NCBI GenBank assembly: GCA_016866495.1
Contig: VGMG01000001.1
Span: 133,486-177,493, forward strand
Source: Chlamydiota bacterium
Lineage (GTDB): Bacteria; Chlamydiota; Chlamydiia; Chlamydiales; RGXB01
Direction of reading: 5' to 3'
Length of the DNA: 44,008 bases
Shown here: in pieces, positions 7,545 to 16,201 of the stretch
How positions within the stretch are numbered: the first letter of the stretch is position 1
Layout: each line of letters opens with the position of its first letter
Program-made: the position numbers and the translations under genes
The notes under the pieces: generated by a model
The model's database searches: none
The model's input: the letters and a program-made list of their open reading frames with translations, nothing else
What the model was told of the DNA's origin: nothing

Positions 7545-8234
7545 ATGATAGTACCCTTTATGAAACCCAAAGATTTAGCTTACCCTTTCTCATTTAGGGA
7601 TAGACGCCTATTCGTTGAGAGAGATGTTTTTTATCTACCAAATTATCTCTCGAGCTATGAGGGATTTGACCCTAAATTGCCCTTAGGGCATCCCCGTATT
7701 TTTATCGAATTTTGTAGCGGAAACGGCGAGTGGATTATACAAAAAGCTTTAGAAAACCCCGATATACAATTCATAGCGGTGGAAAAACTCTTTTTAAGAG
7801 TCCAAAAAATCTTTAGCAAAAGGGAGAACCTCGGGATTAAAAATCTTTTTTTAGTCTCCGGAGATATCAACCTGCTCTTAGAACATTTTTTGCCTGACGA
7901 TACAGTTGATACTTTAGCTGTGAATTTTCCTGACCCATGGCCAAAAGAAAGACATAGTAAAAACCGCCTTTTTCATAAGAATTTTGTTGCACACATACAA
8001 AGAATTCTTAAGCCTCACGGTGAGGTCTTTGTTGTAACAGATGATAGCGGTTTTTCTGAATGGGTTTATGAGGCAATGAAGGGGGATTTTAAACTTAAAA
8101 AAGAGGATGTAAAAAAACCGCTCCCCAACCATGGGAGCTCTTTTTTTCAACGTCTTTGGGAGTCAAAAGGTAAAGACATTTTCTATCACCATTATCAAAA
8201 GGGAAGCTATGTTGGATGTGAGTTTTTTAAGTAA
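7545..8234 (+). CDS. trmB: tRNA (guanine-N7-)-methyltransferase
   Basis: Uses S-adenosylmethionine to methylate G46 of tRNAs. The 229-residue protein has the Rossmann methyltransferase glycine motif EFCSGNGEWI (near 55-64), the acidic ribose-binding end of strand 2 (IAVEK), and the family hallmark NFPDPWPKERHSKNRLF near 126-142, followed by HIQRILKPHGEVFVVTD. The length is typical of TrmB. The 3' end overlaps the following gene by 26 bases. Confidence 0.95.
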   Translation: MIVPFMKPKDLAYPFSFRDRRLFVERDVFYLPNYLSSYEGFDPKLPLGHPRIFIEFCSGNGEWIIQKALENPDIQFIAVEKLFLRVQKIFSKRENLGIKNLFLVSGDINLLLEHFLPDDTVDTLAVNFPDPWPKERHSKNRLFHKNFVAHIQRILKPHGEVFVVTDDSGFSEWVYEAMKGDFKLKKEDVKKPLPNHGSSFFQRLWESKGKDIFYHHYQKGSYVGCEFFK

Positions 8235-8931
8235 ATTTGACTGGAATCCAGCACTTTTAGAGCAAAAAAAACTAGAAGTAGATTTGAAGCTATTTAGGCA
8301 GAACTTCTCTTTTGAAGATCAGATGCAATTTCAGGTATCTGGCAACGTTCTTGAGGCTTTATGCCAGAAAGCTTTGAACTGTGAAACAATTCGGTTGTAC
8401 AAGGGGCCGCTTGACTGGACTCGATTGTACCCTTTTTCCTTTAGATTGGAAAAAAGGTATGAGGAGTGGGTCATGGACGTCTATGGGGACAAAGAAAAAA
8501 CTGAACAGAGAAGAGCCGTTTTTGGAGTGAATCTTTTATGCGAGTATTTGCATAGAATTGCCTCTTTTGCACCTGACCACATCCAATTTACTCTCTATTT
8601 CGAGGATTTAGATTGGTATGCACCCTCTTATTTAGCGCAACTTTTTTCCAAAAATCGTTTTACCCATTTTCAAATTGAGAACGACCCTTTTGAAGGGAGC
8701 GTAGGATTTGTCCTATTTGACGACAAAGATTACGACGAAAAAAGCTACAAAATTATCGATAAAATTTTGAAAGAAAACTCTCAAAAGGTACGATTTTTGC
8801 CTCAAGAAATGATTCCAGAGCTCTGGCACAATCTTGATGCACTCTACGTGATCGAGGAGAAACTCTCTAAATTTGGAAAAAGGGGAATTGCAGGATTTGT
8901 GGCTGCAGAAGGTGTTGTGCATTATTTGTAA
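8209..8931 (+). CDS. Conserved hypothetical protein overlapping trmB
   Basis: A soluble protein of 240 residues with no recognised motif. The frame stays open further upstream, to an ATG at 8131, but the ATG at 8209 is preferred because AGGGAAG lies just upstream and the overlap with trmB falls from over 100 bases to 26. The protein has several aromatic-rich strands (LYFEDLDWYAPSYLAQLF, GSVGFVLFDDKDYDE) and no signal peptide or membrane segment. It lies between trmB and the tRNA-Pro/pgi locus. In Chlamydia a hypothetical gene also neighbours pgi, so it may be its counterpart, but I cannot confirm this. Confidence 0.75.
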   Translation: MLDVSFLSKFDWNPALLEQKKLEVDLKLFRQNFSFEDQMQFQVSGNVLEALCQKALNCETIRLYKGPLDWTRLYPFSFRLEKRYEEWVMDVYGDKEKTEQRRAVFGVNLLCEYLHRIASFAPDHIQFTLYFEDLDWYAPSYLAQLFSKNRFTHFQIENDPFEGSVGFVLFDDKDYDEKSYKIIDKILKENSQKVRFLPQEMIPELWHNLDALYVIEEKLSKFGKRGIAGFVAAEGVVHYL

Positions 8932-8937
8932 AAGAAT

Positions 8938-9010
8938 TCGGAGCAGAGGGATTTGAACCCCCGACCCATTGGTCCCAAACCAATTGCGCTAGCCGCTGCG
9001 CTATGCTCCG
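8938..9010 (-). tRNA. tRNA-Pro (anticodon UGG)
   Basis: A 73-base tRNA on the minus strand. The acceptor arms CGGAGCA and TGCTCCG pair completely; the gene begins with the C typical of proline tRNAs. The D arm is AGCGCAGCGGCTAGCGC, the anticodon arm ATTGG-TTTGGGA-CCAAT gives TGG, and the T arm is GGGGGTTCAAATCCC. CCA is not encoded. Confidence 0.96.
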
Positions 9011-9087
9011 AATGTGAATAATTTACCAACCTCTCGATTTTAATTCAACAAATTGCGATAAAGGGAAAAAATAGGAACCTTTGTTGC

Positions 9088-10563
9088 ATGAAAAACCGTC
9101 TTTTTTTTCGGACGCCATACAGTCTTCACTCGACAGAAGCACTTGATATTGATAGACATAAGCGTTTTACTTCCCAATCTTCTTTCATTCGATTACATTA
9201 CGGATTCGAAAAAATCGATCCTACGATTGAAAAAGACCTACTGGCGATGCCCCAAGAGCATAAGCTTTTTGAAAAAATGCAAGAGATCTTTGATGGAAAA
9301 GTAGTGAATACGATTCACGGCTATCCTAGTGAAAATCGAAGCGTTAGCCACATGAAGTGCAGAGATCCATTCGATAACTTTAATCAAACGGAAGTTAAAA
9401 AAGCGCTACAATATGCCAAGAATTGTCCCTTTAAACATGTCGTGGTTGTCGGAATCGGCGGGTCGAATCTTGGGACTGAGGCTATTTATGTTGGGTTGAG
9501 TAATTATTTGAAAAAAAGAGAAATTTTTTTCATTGCGAATATCGATCCGAGAAATACTGAAGATGTTCTTCAACACGTGAATTTAAAAGAGACTCTATTT
9601 ATCTTTTGCAGCAAATCGGGTGGAACTCTGGAAATTCAATCTAATCTAGAATTGATGAAAGAGCTTTATCAAAAAATGGGTATTGAGGCTAGAAAGCATT
9701 TTGTGTGCGTTACAACACCCAAAAGCCCTATGGATGACGCAAAAACTTTTTCAGATATTTTCTATATGGAGGAGAGCGTTGGGGGGCGCTACTCGGTCAC
9801 ATCGATGATAGGGGTTCTTCCCTTGGCTCTGGTGTATGGCGAAGAGGTTGTGATCGATTTTCTGAAAGGTGCGCATGCAATAGATGAAACACTAATGGAA
9901 AAAGACCCCAAGAAGAATCCCGCTTTAATGGACGCTCTTTTGGCTTATTGGAACACAGCTGTTTTAGGGGCAGAGGGGACTCTGATTGCCCCTTATGCGT
10001 ACGATTTAAGACGCTTAACCTCCCATTTTCAACAGCTGTTTATGGAGTCGAATGGGAAGTCGGTGACCAAGGAGGGGGAATTTTCTCTAAAACGCACCCA
10101 AAATATTGTGTTTGGCGGAGTTTTGACAAATGACCAGCACTCCTATTATCAGGCTGTACACCAAGGGACCTTTCACCTGGATATGACTGTTGTGGGATTT
10201 TGCTCTTCAACCTCGAAGGTGAACATAGAAAACGATCACACAACACTTCATCAAAAACTTAACGCCAACCTGTTGGCACAATCTCTAGCACTGGCTACAG
10301 GTCTTAAAACCGATAATCCGAATACAACCTTTGTGGGTAATCGCCCTTCCAGAATCCTTATGATGGAAAAATTGGATGCTTTTAATCTCGGAGCTTTGCT
10401 TGCCCATTTTGAGGGTAGGACAATTTATTTTGGGTTTTTACTGGGTATCAACTCCTTCGATCAAGAGGGTGTGCAGCTAGGAAAGCGCCTGGCTAAGGAT
10501 GTGATCGAAAAAATGAAAGCGCCTAAAAAAGATCCATTAATCGAGCATATTTTGGTTTGGTGA
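9088..10563 (+). CDS. pgi: Glucose-6-phosphate isomerase
   Basis: Interconverts glucose 6-phosphate and fructose 6-phosphate in glycolysis. The 491-residue protein shows the full SIS-domain enzyme: VVVVGIGGSNLGTEAIY (sugar-phosphate binding), FIFCSKSGGTLEIQSN, the signature ESVGGRYSVTSMIG, the catalytic Glu in LFMESNGKSV, the catalytic His in TNDQHSYYQ, and the conserved C-terminal Lys in FDQEGVQLGKRLAKDV. All catalytic residues are in place. It is somewhat shorter than the approximately 525-550 residues common in other bacteria. The gene is followed by a clear terminator. Confidence 0.97.
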   Translation: MKNRLFFRTPYSLHSTEALDIDRHKRFTSQSSFIRLHYGFEKIDPTIEKDLLAMPQEHKLFEKMQEIFDGKVVNTIHGYPSENRSVSHMKCRDPFDNFNQTEVKKALQYAKNCPFKHVVVVGIGGSNLGTEAIYVGLSNYLKKREIFFIANIDPRNTEDVLQHVNLKETLFIFCSKSGGTLEIQSNLELMKELYQKMGIEARKHFVCVTTPKSPMDDAKTFSDIFYMEESVGGRYSVTSMIGVLPLALVYGEEVVIDFLKGAHAIDETLMEKDPKKNPALMDALLAYWNTAVLGAEGTLIAPYAYDLRRLTSHFQQLFMESNGKSVTKEGEFSLKRTQNIVFGGVLTNDQHSYYQAVHQGTFHLDMTVVGFCSSTSKVNIENDHTTLHQKLNANLLAQSLALATGLKTDNPNTTFVGNRPSRILMMEKLDAFNLGALLAHFEGRTIYFGFLLGINSFDQEGVQLGKRLAKDVIEKMKAPKKDPLIEHILVW

Positions 10564-10613
10564 AAAAAGGATCCTTACTTTTTTTAGGGGGATTAGAAGG
10601 GGGGGGTTTATTT

Positions 10614-10648
10614 CAAAAAAGCGACTAATTACTGGTCGCTTTTTTTTC
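10614..10648 (+). terminator. Rho-independent terminator after pgi
   Basis: Arms AAAAAAGCGAC (10615-10625) and GTCGCTTTTTT (10635-10645) close a nine-base loop and continue into T residues. It lies about 50 bases after the pgi stop. A run of eight G residues at 10599-10606 precedes it. Confidence 0.9.
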
Positions 10649-10890
10649 TTTATTTTTATTATCGCCGAGCTTAAAGCTTTGTTATTTTTATTGAGGCGCT
10701 AGGATTTCACCCAATCTGCATATTTTTACCAACAACTCACTTTGAAGATCCGGATGTTTTACTTGTATTTCTAAAAAATTAAAAAAAAGTCCTCGTATCA
10801 GGCATCAAAGGGTCAGACGTCAAATCTTAGGATTTCCTTTTAGGGGGTAAGGTGCTTTTAAGACAATTACCCGAGCGTGTAAACGGGGCA
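10649..10890. other. Intergenic stretch without a visible gene
   Basis: This fills the gap between the pgi terminator and the end of the broken kinase gene. It is AT-rich, and I see no open frame, tRNA or strong hairpin on either strand. It may hold the decayed 3' flank of the kinase pseudogene. Confidence 0.5.
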
Positions 10891-12086
10891 TTAAGGGGAT
10901 AGATTAAGACTTTGTACCCCTTGCTTCCAAATAGCAATTGCTTGGTCAAGTGGCATTCGGTCAAAAGGTTCTTCTTGAATGAGCCCTAAAATAACTTGCC
11001 CAAAATAACGATTTCGAATCCAGGCCCCTTCAGCTGATTTTGAGATAAAATCGGTCAAGAAGGCCTCTACTTTACTTTGGCGAAAAGTTTTAGAGTCTTC
11101 TACTGAATAAAACTTAGCCTTTTCTTGGAAAGTTGAAGATTTAGTAAACCATTCTGAGATTTTCCGATAGGAAAGATTTGTTTGTTAATAGCTCAAATAA
11201 AGCGGTTGCATAGAGATCAAGTAGCTTGGCATCATACATAGATGCTTGAAGGGCTTCATGATGGGGAATTTCTATATCAAAAAAAGAGAAAAAATCCCCC
11301 GCCTCTGGTCCACGGTATCCTCGTGTTCCGCAGCGAGTCCAACCGATCGGACTCTCAGTATAATGTCCAAAATCTGCAATAGAGAGCTTCAAGAATTTCC
11401 TCTTCTAAATCCACTAAAAGATTAGCCGGTTTAATATCACAGTGGGCGCCCCCTTCTTGGTGTAAAGTATAAAGCTTTTTATAAAAGTTGTAAGCCTAAA
11501 TTCGGCAGGCAGTTTCTATAACATGGGGGAAGCTGTCGTCGAATGAAGCTTCTTAAGTCCCCTCTATTTGCGTGTCTAATCAAGGTTTCGTGAAATATCG
11601 GTAGCGTTTCAAAATTATTTTCTGAAAACAAATCGTCGCTTTTGTAATCTAAAGGGACATTTTTGCATAAATAAGACTCTTTTCCCACTTTTTGAGAGAG
11701 TTAGGCGGCTGTTGTTTTGCCTTGAGATTACGCTTTGAGATTAAAACGACGTACTCGGCACCATCAGTAATGAATGGGTAGGCTCTGTTTCTTCCACCCT
11801 CTCTAAGGGGGACTAAAGCTCTCTAACCAAATAGAGAATCGACTCTACCTGCAGTTTTTTCGTATATATACTTGGCTTCAACAAGGTCAGTAGACTTTAT
11901 GATTTTAGGATTTTTATAAGTTGCCCAATTGAACATTCTTTGGATTCTTTTTAGAGGTTCCTCTTGATTAAGACAGGATTTGGGTACTTTGGAGATCTTC
12001 TCATCAAAGGGGGATAAAGAGCGAACCATTTTTGCAAACGATTCGCAAGCCTTGGGCTCATCTGGTAGGCTAGTCACCGATGTCAT
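10891..12086 (-). pseudogene. Broken Ser/Thr protein kinase gene
   Basis: Read on the minus strand, kinase sequence appears in order but in changing frames. It starts at the ATG ending at 12086, meets an in-frame TAG at 11823-11825, continues in that frame (AEYVVLISKRNL) and then shifts near 11690. The catalytic loop is HCDIKPANLL (Cys replacing Arg of HRD) around 11435, reached after another shift near 11500. A further shift near 11390 leads to IADFGHY and GTRGYRGPEAG, then LYATALFELLTNKSF. A last shift near 11160 leads to a C-lobe that ends at a TAA at 10891-10893 with the family's usual DRMPLDQAIAIWKQ. At least one nonsense and four frameshift lesions make a functional product very unlikely. 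It is a paralogue of the two intact kinases next door. Confidence 0.88.
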
Positions 12087-12237
12087 GGCTTTTTCCCCTT
12101 GTTTTAATTTCTCATTACTAAATAATTATATAATATTTTGTATAATTTTCCATAAAAATGGTTTAAAAACCGTACGAAAATCCATTCGTTGTATAGTGCT
12201 TAGAGCTCAGGATCTTTACCTTATGAAGACTAGGTGA

Positions 12238-13566
12238 TTAGAGCACCACCTCCAGTTCCCATTTTTGGAGAGCTTTTTTTAGGGGGAGCCTCTCTTCGGG
12301 ATTGAGCTCTGTAAGACCTTGAATGACTTCAATGACAGCCGAAGGGTAGGATTCCATGAAAAAGGCTATCGTCTCTTTTACATAGTTTTTTCGAAAATCA
12401 GCGAATTCCTCGTAGGTTTTGTTGTTCCACTCGTCAAGATCGATAGTGGGTAAAATGTTGTATCTATGCATTAAAAGGGCTTCTTCTAAATGCATAGAGG
12501 TTAAAAGGGTAAAAAGGGTGCTGCCTAGAGTGTAAAGATCGATGTTTTTTGTGCGAAAACCGGAAGAAGGTTTGGGAGGATTGATTAAGTTGAGTTTTAT
12601 TCCCATAAAATTTGTGGGGAAATATTCTGGAGGCACAAATTTAGTTGAGCCGCAGGCTCTTGAGGAAATAGATTGTTTTTCAGCAAATCCAAAATCGCAG
12701 ATAAAAGGCTCGTCCCCACGCAGAAGAATATTATCAGGTTTGATATCGCGGTGAATAATTCCCATTTTATGGAGGGAGTCAAACTTTTTTAAAATTTTTA
12801 AACTAAGAGAAAGGCGGTCTTTATCCGAAAATTCCTGATTTTTGTTTAAAAAACAAAGAAGATCTCCCTTATCGGCAAAAGGGGTAATAAATCTTGGATC
12901 ATAGACAACTCTAGGTCCGGTGCCTAAGGGGAATTTTCCCTCCAAAGGATTCAATCCCGATTCTACGGAGCTTACGACTCTTTGGACTTTTAAGGCTAAA
13001 TTTTTTTCAGCGGCTTTTTTGTGTAAGCTAAGTTTTGAGGCTTCAAATGGAATAGGGTTTTTCGCAACAGATCTGGTTTTTGGCTCTGCTAAAACGTACT
13101 TTTTAAACTTTCCTTCTTTTGTTTTTTTTACTAAAGCATAGATTGTGTTTTGACTGGACTGGATGAGTTGTTGATTGAATAGGAAGTAGGTTTTTTCTTT
13201 CAAACCATTTTTTGTCTCAACCAAAAGAGTCAGTGATTTAACCTTATGAGTTATTTTCAAAGGTTTAGAGTTTTTAACGGCCAAAAACATCGATCCAAAA
13301 ATCTCTTGAACAAGGTTTTCTTCTGTGATTTGCTCTACGGGACTAGAAAGGATCGATTGAGGTACTTTACTATGAAATAGGGGGGAAAACCTCTTGCTTT
13401 CCTCAGGATTTGGGGATGAGGGGGAGATTCTTGAAGTCTCGTCTTGAAAATTATGAACAAGAATTGGCGTCCTGGGACTTGGGGTATCTCCACAAGATTC
13501 AGGTGTTGTGGGAGTCGAAGACCTTGTTGGAATTAAAGATAAAACATATCTAAGCATATTCACCAA
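12238..13566 (-). CDS. Ser/Thr protein kinase (eukaryotic-like), candidate effector
   Basis: A 442-residue protein. Residues 1 to about 80 are Ser/Pro-rich and probably disordered (PTRSSTPTTPES, SPSSPNPEESK). The kinase domain follows: the ATP-binding lobe is divergent, with Lys163 in YVLAEPK as a possible ATP-anchoring lysine; the catalytic loop is HRDIKPDNIL (272-281), the magnesium motif is DFG (291-293), the APE-equivalent is PPE (312-314), and the αF aspartate lies in NIDLYTLGS. The C-lobe ends in ELNPEERLPLKKALQKW. No membrane helix or PASTA domain is present, unlike housekeeping bacterial kinases. This architecture suits a secreted host-directed kinase, but secretion is inferred only. 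It lies tandem with an intact paralogue upstream and a broken one downstream. Confidence 0.85.
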   Translation of the reverse strand: MVNMLRYVLSLIPTRSSTPTTPESCGDTPSPRTPILVHNFQDETSRISPSSPNPEESKRFSPLFHSKVPQSILSSPVEQITEENLVQEIFGSMFLAVKNSKPLKITHKVKSLTLLVETKNGLKEKTYFLFNQQLIQSSQNTIYALVKKTKEGKFKKYVLAEPKTRSVAKNPIPFEASKLSLHKKAAEKNLALKVQRVVSSVESGLNPLEGKFPLGTGPRVVYDPRFITPFADKGDLLCFLNKNQEFSDKDRLSLSLKILKKFDSLHKMGIIHRDIKPDNILLRGDEPFICDFGFAEKQSISSRACGSTKFVPPEYFPTNFMGIKLNLINPPKPSSGFRTKNIDLYTLGSTLFTLLTSMHLEEALLMHRYNILPTIDLDEWNNKTYEEFADFRKNYVKETIAFFMESYPSAVIEVIQGLTELNPEERLPLKKALQKWELEVVL

Positions 13567-13656
13567 AAAATTTAGGGAACTATTTTAGATTCGATTAGAT
13601 TTTATCCTCTATACTTATTTAACAAGGAATATTAAGAAAACCATCTGATTTAAAAA

Positions 13657-15072
13657 CTAGGGAGAACTCCAGAGCCTTAAGGCCTCTTTAATAGACATAC
13701 GGTCATGTGGTTCAAGTAACCTTAAAAACCCTTTGAGCACAAGGATCTTATTTTTATCGATCCCTCTTTGTGGATCGTCTAGAAATCGATCGATGGCCTC
13801 TTGTTTTTCTTGGTAGAATTCATGGTATTCACGGCTTTCATCCGGAACAAAACGCTTTTTGGCGTGATGTTCCAGTTCAGCTTCGAAGGATTTACCCGTA
13901 AGGATTTCAAAAAGAGTGATTCCCGTAGCATAAAGATCGGTAAGTCTGGGCTCTATCTCGATAGCTCTTATTTTTTGGAATGCCTCTGCTTTTCTTGAAG
14001 ATAGAAAACGTTTTCTACACAGCTCAGGTGCCATGTATGCTCTCGTGCCACAATCTCTTGCTGTTACAGGTTGATCAGTTGCAAATCCAAAGTCGATGAG
14101 ATACACACTTTTTTTCCCGTCTAGTCCCCAGTTTACAACGATATTCTCCGGTTTTATGTCCCTATGGAATACATTTAAGTCATGCATCCGATCTACATGG
14201 CTCAGTAGCTGTAAACAAAATCTATCTAATTCTTCGGGTTTTGTTGTTTTACTCCATCTCTCAAAGTAGGAGGTAAAATCTCCCCCTCTTGCCCTTTTAA
14301 CAAGCATTTTTGTTCCATCTAAAAAAGGCTCTGTTTCAAAACTTGAGTAGACTTTACCATTTTGTTGAATCAGAGTTTCAGGGAGCCTATTGTCTGCAGG
14401 AAGGCAGAAATAGACTTTAGGAGTGATTTGCGCCTCCACCATTTTTTTCATGATCTCTACATATTTGGGACTACGCGTTTTGACATCGGGACTTTTAGAT
14501 TCAAGAAGCAAAAGTTCTTTATCCCCATGCACAACGGGAGTAACACGATTTTCAAGAGATCTAAAAGGAAAAGGGATCTTAAAGCTAGATGTTTTTATTG
14601 TCTTAAAAACAGAACCGTAAGAACTCAGGTGGGGGTTTTTAGATATTTTAAGAACTTTATAGGTTTCTTCCGTCGGATTTTGAGCGTTGCTGATGTGCGA
14701 AAAATAAAAGCTAATGCTGCAGGCCCTATAAGCCTCTTTAAGTTTTTCTATTTGCTCTCTTAACGGGTTTGTAGAAATTTGCACACTAGGTAAATTTGAA
14801 GAGGAACCAAACGCAAATGGATTTTTTTTCGACAGAAGTAGGGGACTGTCATCCCCCCTTGGCCTTGGGCAAGCAGAAAGATGGGGACTAGAGCTTGAGC
14901 TCGAAAAGCTTTTTTGAGTTTGTCCTATGAGAGGATTTGGAAATGGAAAAGCACTTTTTGGAGTCGGGACTCGACAGCTAGGTGACAGAGTTTCTGCCAT
15001 TTCCTTTTGTCTAGACCCAGCTAGCAATTGACCAAAGGGGTCGGCCGTGGGTGAACTCAAAGATCCGCTCAT
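13657..15072 (-). CDS. Ser/Thr protein kinase (eukaryotic-like), candidate effector
   Basis: A 471-residue kinase with a Ser/Pro-rich, low-complexity N-terminus of about 100 residues that includes a serine run near 56-62. The kinase domain has a glycine-loop-like SSYGSVFKT (about 150-158), a probable ATP-anchoring Lys in LLLLESK, catalytic HRDIKPENIV (303-312), DFG (327-329), GTRAYMAPE (342-350), and the αF Asp in LTDLYATG. All catalytic positions are intact. The C-terminal EPHDRMSIKEALRLW is shared with the neighbouring kinases, confirming paralogy. It has no membrane segment. Its expression is likely separate, since about 90 bases separate it from the next kinase and a 7-base-arm inverted repeat lies upstream. 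Confidence 0.88.
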   Translation of the reverse strand: MSGSLSSPTADPFGQLLAGSRQKEMAETLSPSCRVPTPKSAFPFPNPLIGQTQKSFSSSSSSPHLSACPRPRGDDSPLLLSKKNPFAFGSSSNLPSVQISTNPLREQIEKLKEAYRACSISFYFSHISNAQNPTEETYKVLKISKNPHLSSYGSVFKTIKTSSFKIPFPFRSLENRVTPVVHGDKELLLLESKSPDVKTRSPKYVEIMKKMVEAQITPKVYFCLPADNRLPETLIQQNGKVYSSFETEPFLDGTKMLVKRARGGDFTSYFERWSKTTKPEELDRFCLQLLSHVDRMHDLNVFHRDIKPENIVVNWGLDGKKSVYLIDFGFATDQPVTARDCGTRAYMAPELCRKRFLSSRKAEAFQKIRAIEIEPRLTDLYATGITLFEILTGKSFEAELEHHAKKRFVPDESREYHEFYQEKQEAIDRFLDDPQRGIDKNKILVLKGFLRLLEPHDRMSIKEALRLWSSP

Positions 15073-15119
15073 ATAGGTCCCCTGTATTCCATTGTAAACC
15101 TTTATTATTATAACAAATT

Positions 15120-15140
15120 TTACATAAACAACCTATGTAA
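15120..15140. promoter_or_regulatory. Short inverted repeat upstream of the kinase gene
   Basis: Arms TTACATA (15120-15126) and TATGTAA (15134-15140) lie with a seven-base spacer about 50 bases before the start of the kinase gene ending at 15072. It may be an operator or a weak hairpin. There is no further support. Confidence 0.25.
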
Positions 15141-15169
15141 ATAAGGGTTTTCTTCTACCTTGATGAAAC

Positions 15170-16201
15170 CTAATGGGATAGGACCAGAAATTCTTCCAAG
15201 GAAAAAATAGAGCTGGCTTTTGTAGGGCTATGGGGGACTGTCAGAATGGATTGAGGGAGCTCTAAAGTTCGCTCTAAGAGCTGATCGAACCGCAGTTTGT
15301 CTAAATGGGCCCCAAAATCGTCGATGAGAAGGAGGGGGGCTTTATGGGTCTTTTTTTCAAGCGCTGTAAGCTCTGCGAAGCGTAGGGCAAGTACAAGGGC
15401 TCTTTTTTGCCCCTCTGAGGCATGGCAAGAGGCCTCTTTTTCTTTAAACAGGATGGCAAAATCTTCTCTATGGGGCCCTTTTAAAGTTGTGCGGCGCTCG
15501 ATTTCTTTAAGGCGAGTTGACGGAGAATCTTCGATAAATGAGGGCTCGTATTGTAAGCGGATCGACTCGTTTTTTTGCAGTAATAAAGAGGTCTCATTGT
15601 TAAGAAAAGAATTGAGCTCCTCAAGTAGCTCTGATCGCATTTTTTGAATCACATGGGCACTAGAGGTCAAAATTTCCTCGTAGGGGTAAAGAGCCTTTAT
15701 GGCGTTGGCCTTCAACGCGGCATTTTTTTGCTCCAAAGCATCCATATAGCGCTTCCAATGAAAAGCGTACTCTTTTGAGGATTGGCATAAAATCTGGTTA
15801 AGATATTTACGCCTAAAGGAGGGGCTCCCTTCGATAAGAACGACATCTTTGGGAGAGACGATCCCGACAGGAATGTGCCCTAAAAGAGGACTAAAACTTT
15901 TGTGGTAAGTTTCGTTCAAACGGATCTGCTTCCCATTTGCCCCAAAACGGTAGCCAATCTCATGGTCAACACCATCTTCTTCAAACCCAAGGATAATTTG
16001 GGCATCTTCTTCCCCCTCTTTTAACATCTCTTTGAAAGAGTCTGTACGAAAAGAGCGACCTAAAGTGGCCACGGTGATAGCCTCTAAAAGATTTGTTTTG
16101 CCGATGCCATTAGGCCCCACAATAGCAAACATCCCCTTTGTGAAGGGGACGCTACAAAAAGAGTGAGAGCGAAACTTGTGGACTTGTAAACGTTTAATCA
16201 T
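15170..16201 (-). CDS. recF: DNA replication and repair protein RecF
   Basis: An SMC-like ATPase that loads RecA at gapped DNA. The 343-residue protein has the Walker A motif GPNGIGKTN near residue 30, the N-terminal pattern LQVHKFRSH, the ABC signature region ASEGQKRALVLALRFAE, and Walker B/D-loop LLLIDDFGAHLD. Length is near the usual 350-370 residues. Its start overlaps the end of dnaN by eight bases, so the two are one operon, matching the chlamydial order. Confidence 0.95.
   Translation of the reverse strand: MIKRLQVHKFRSHSFCSVPFTKGMFAIVGPNGIGKTNLLEAITVATLGRSFRTDSFKEMLKEGEEDAQIILGFEEDGVDHEIGYRFGANGKQIRLNETYHKSFSPLLGHIPVGIVSPKDVVLIEGSPSFRRKYLNQILCQSSKEYAFHWKRYMDALEQKNAALKANAIKALYPYEEILTSSAHVIQKMRSELLEELNSFLNNETSLLLQKNESIRLQYEPSFIEDSPSTRLKEIERRTTLKGPHREDFAILFKEKEASCHASEGQKRALVLALRFAELTALEKKTHKAPLLLIDDFGAHLDKLRFDQLLERTLELPQSILTVPHSPTKASSIFSLEEFLVLSH

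Noticed and set aside
8131..8208. Upstream ATG extension of the gene at 8209
   Set aside because: It would overlap trmB by over 100 bases, and the residues have no support; the ATG at 8209 has a clear ribosome site.
10599..10606. Run of eight G residues after pgi as a phase-variation tract
   Set aside because: It lies downstream of the pgi stop and upstream of its terminator, where slippage should not alter a protein or a visible promoter.
11141..12086. Kinase fragments as separate small genes or programmed frameshifting
   Set aside because: A nonsense codon and at least four frame changes at different places, with no conserved slippery site, point to decay rather than recoding.
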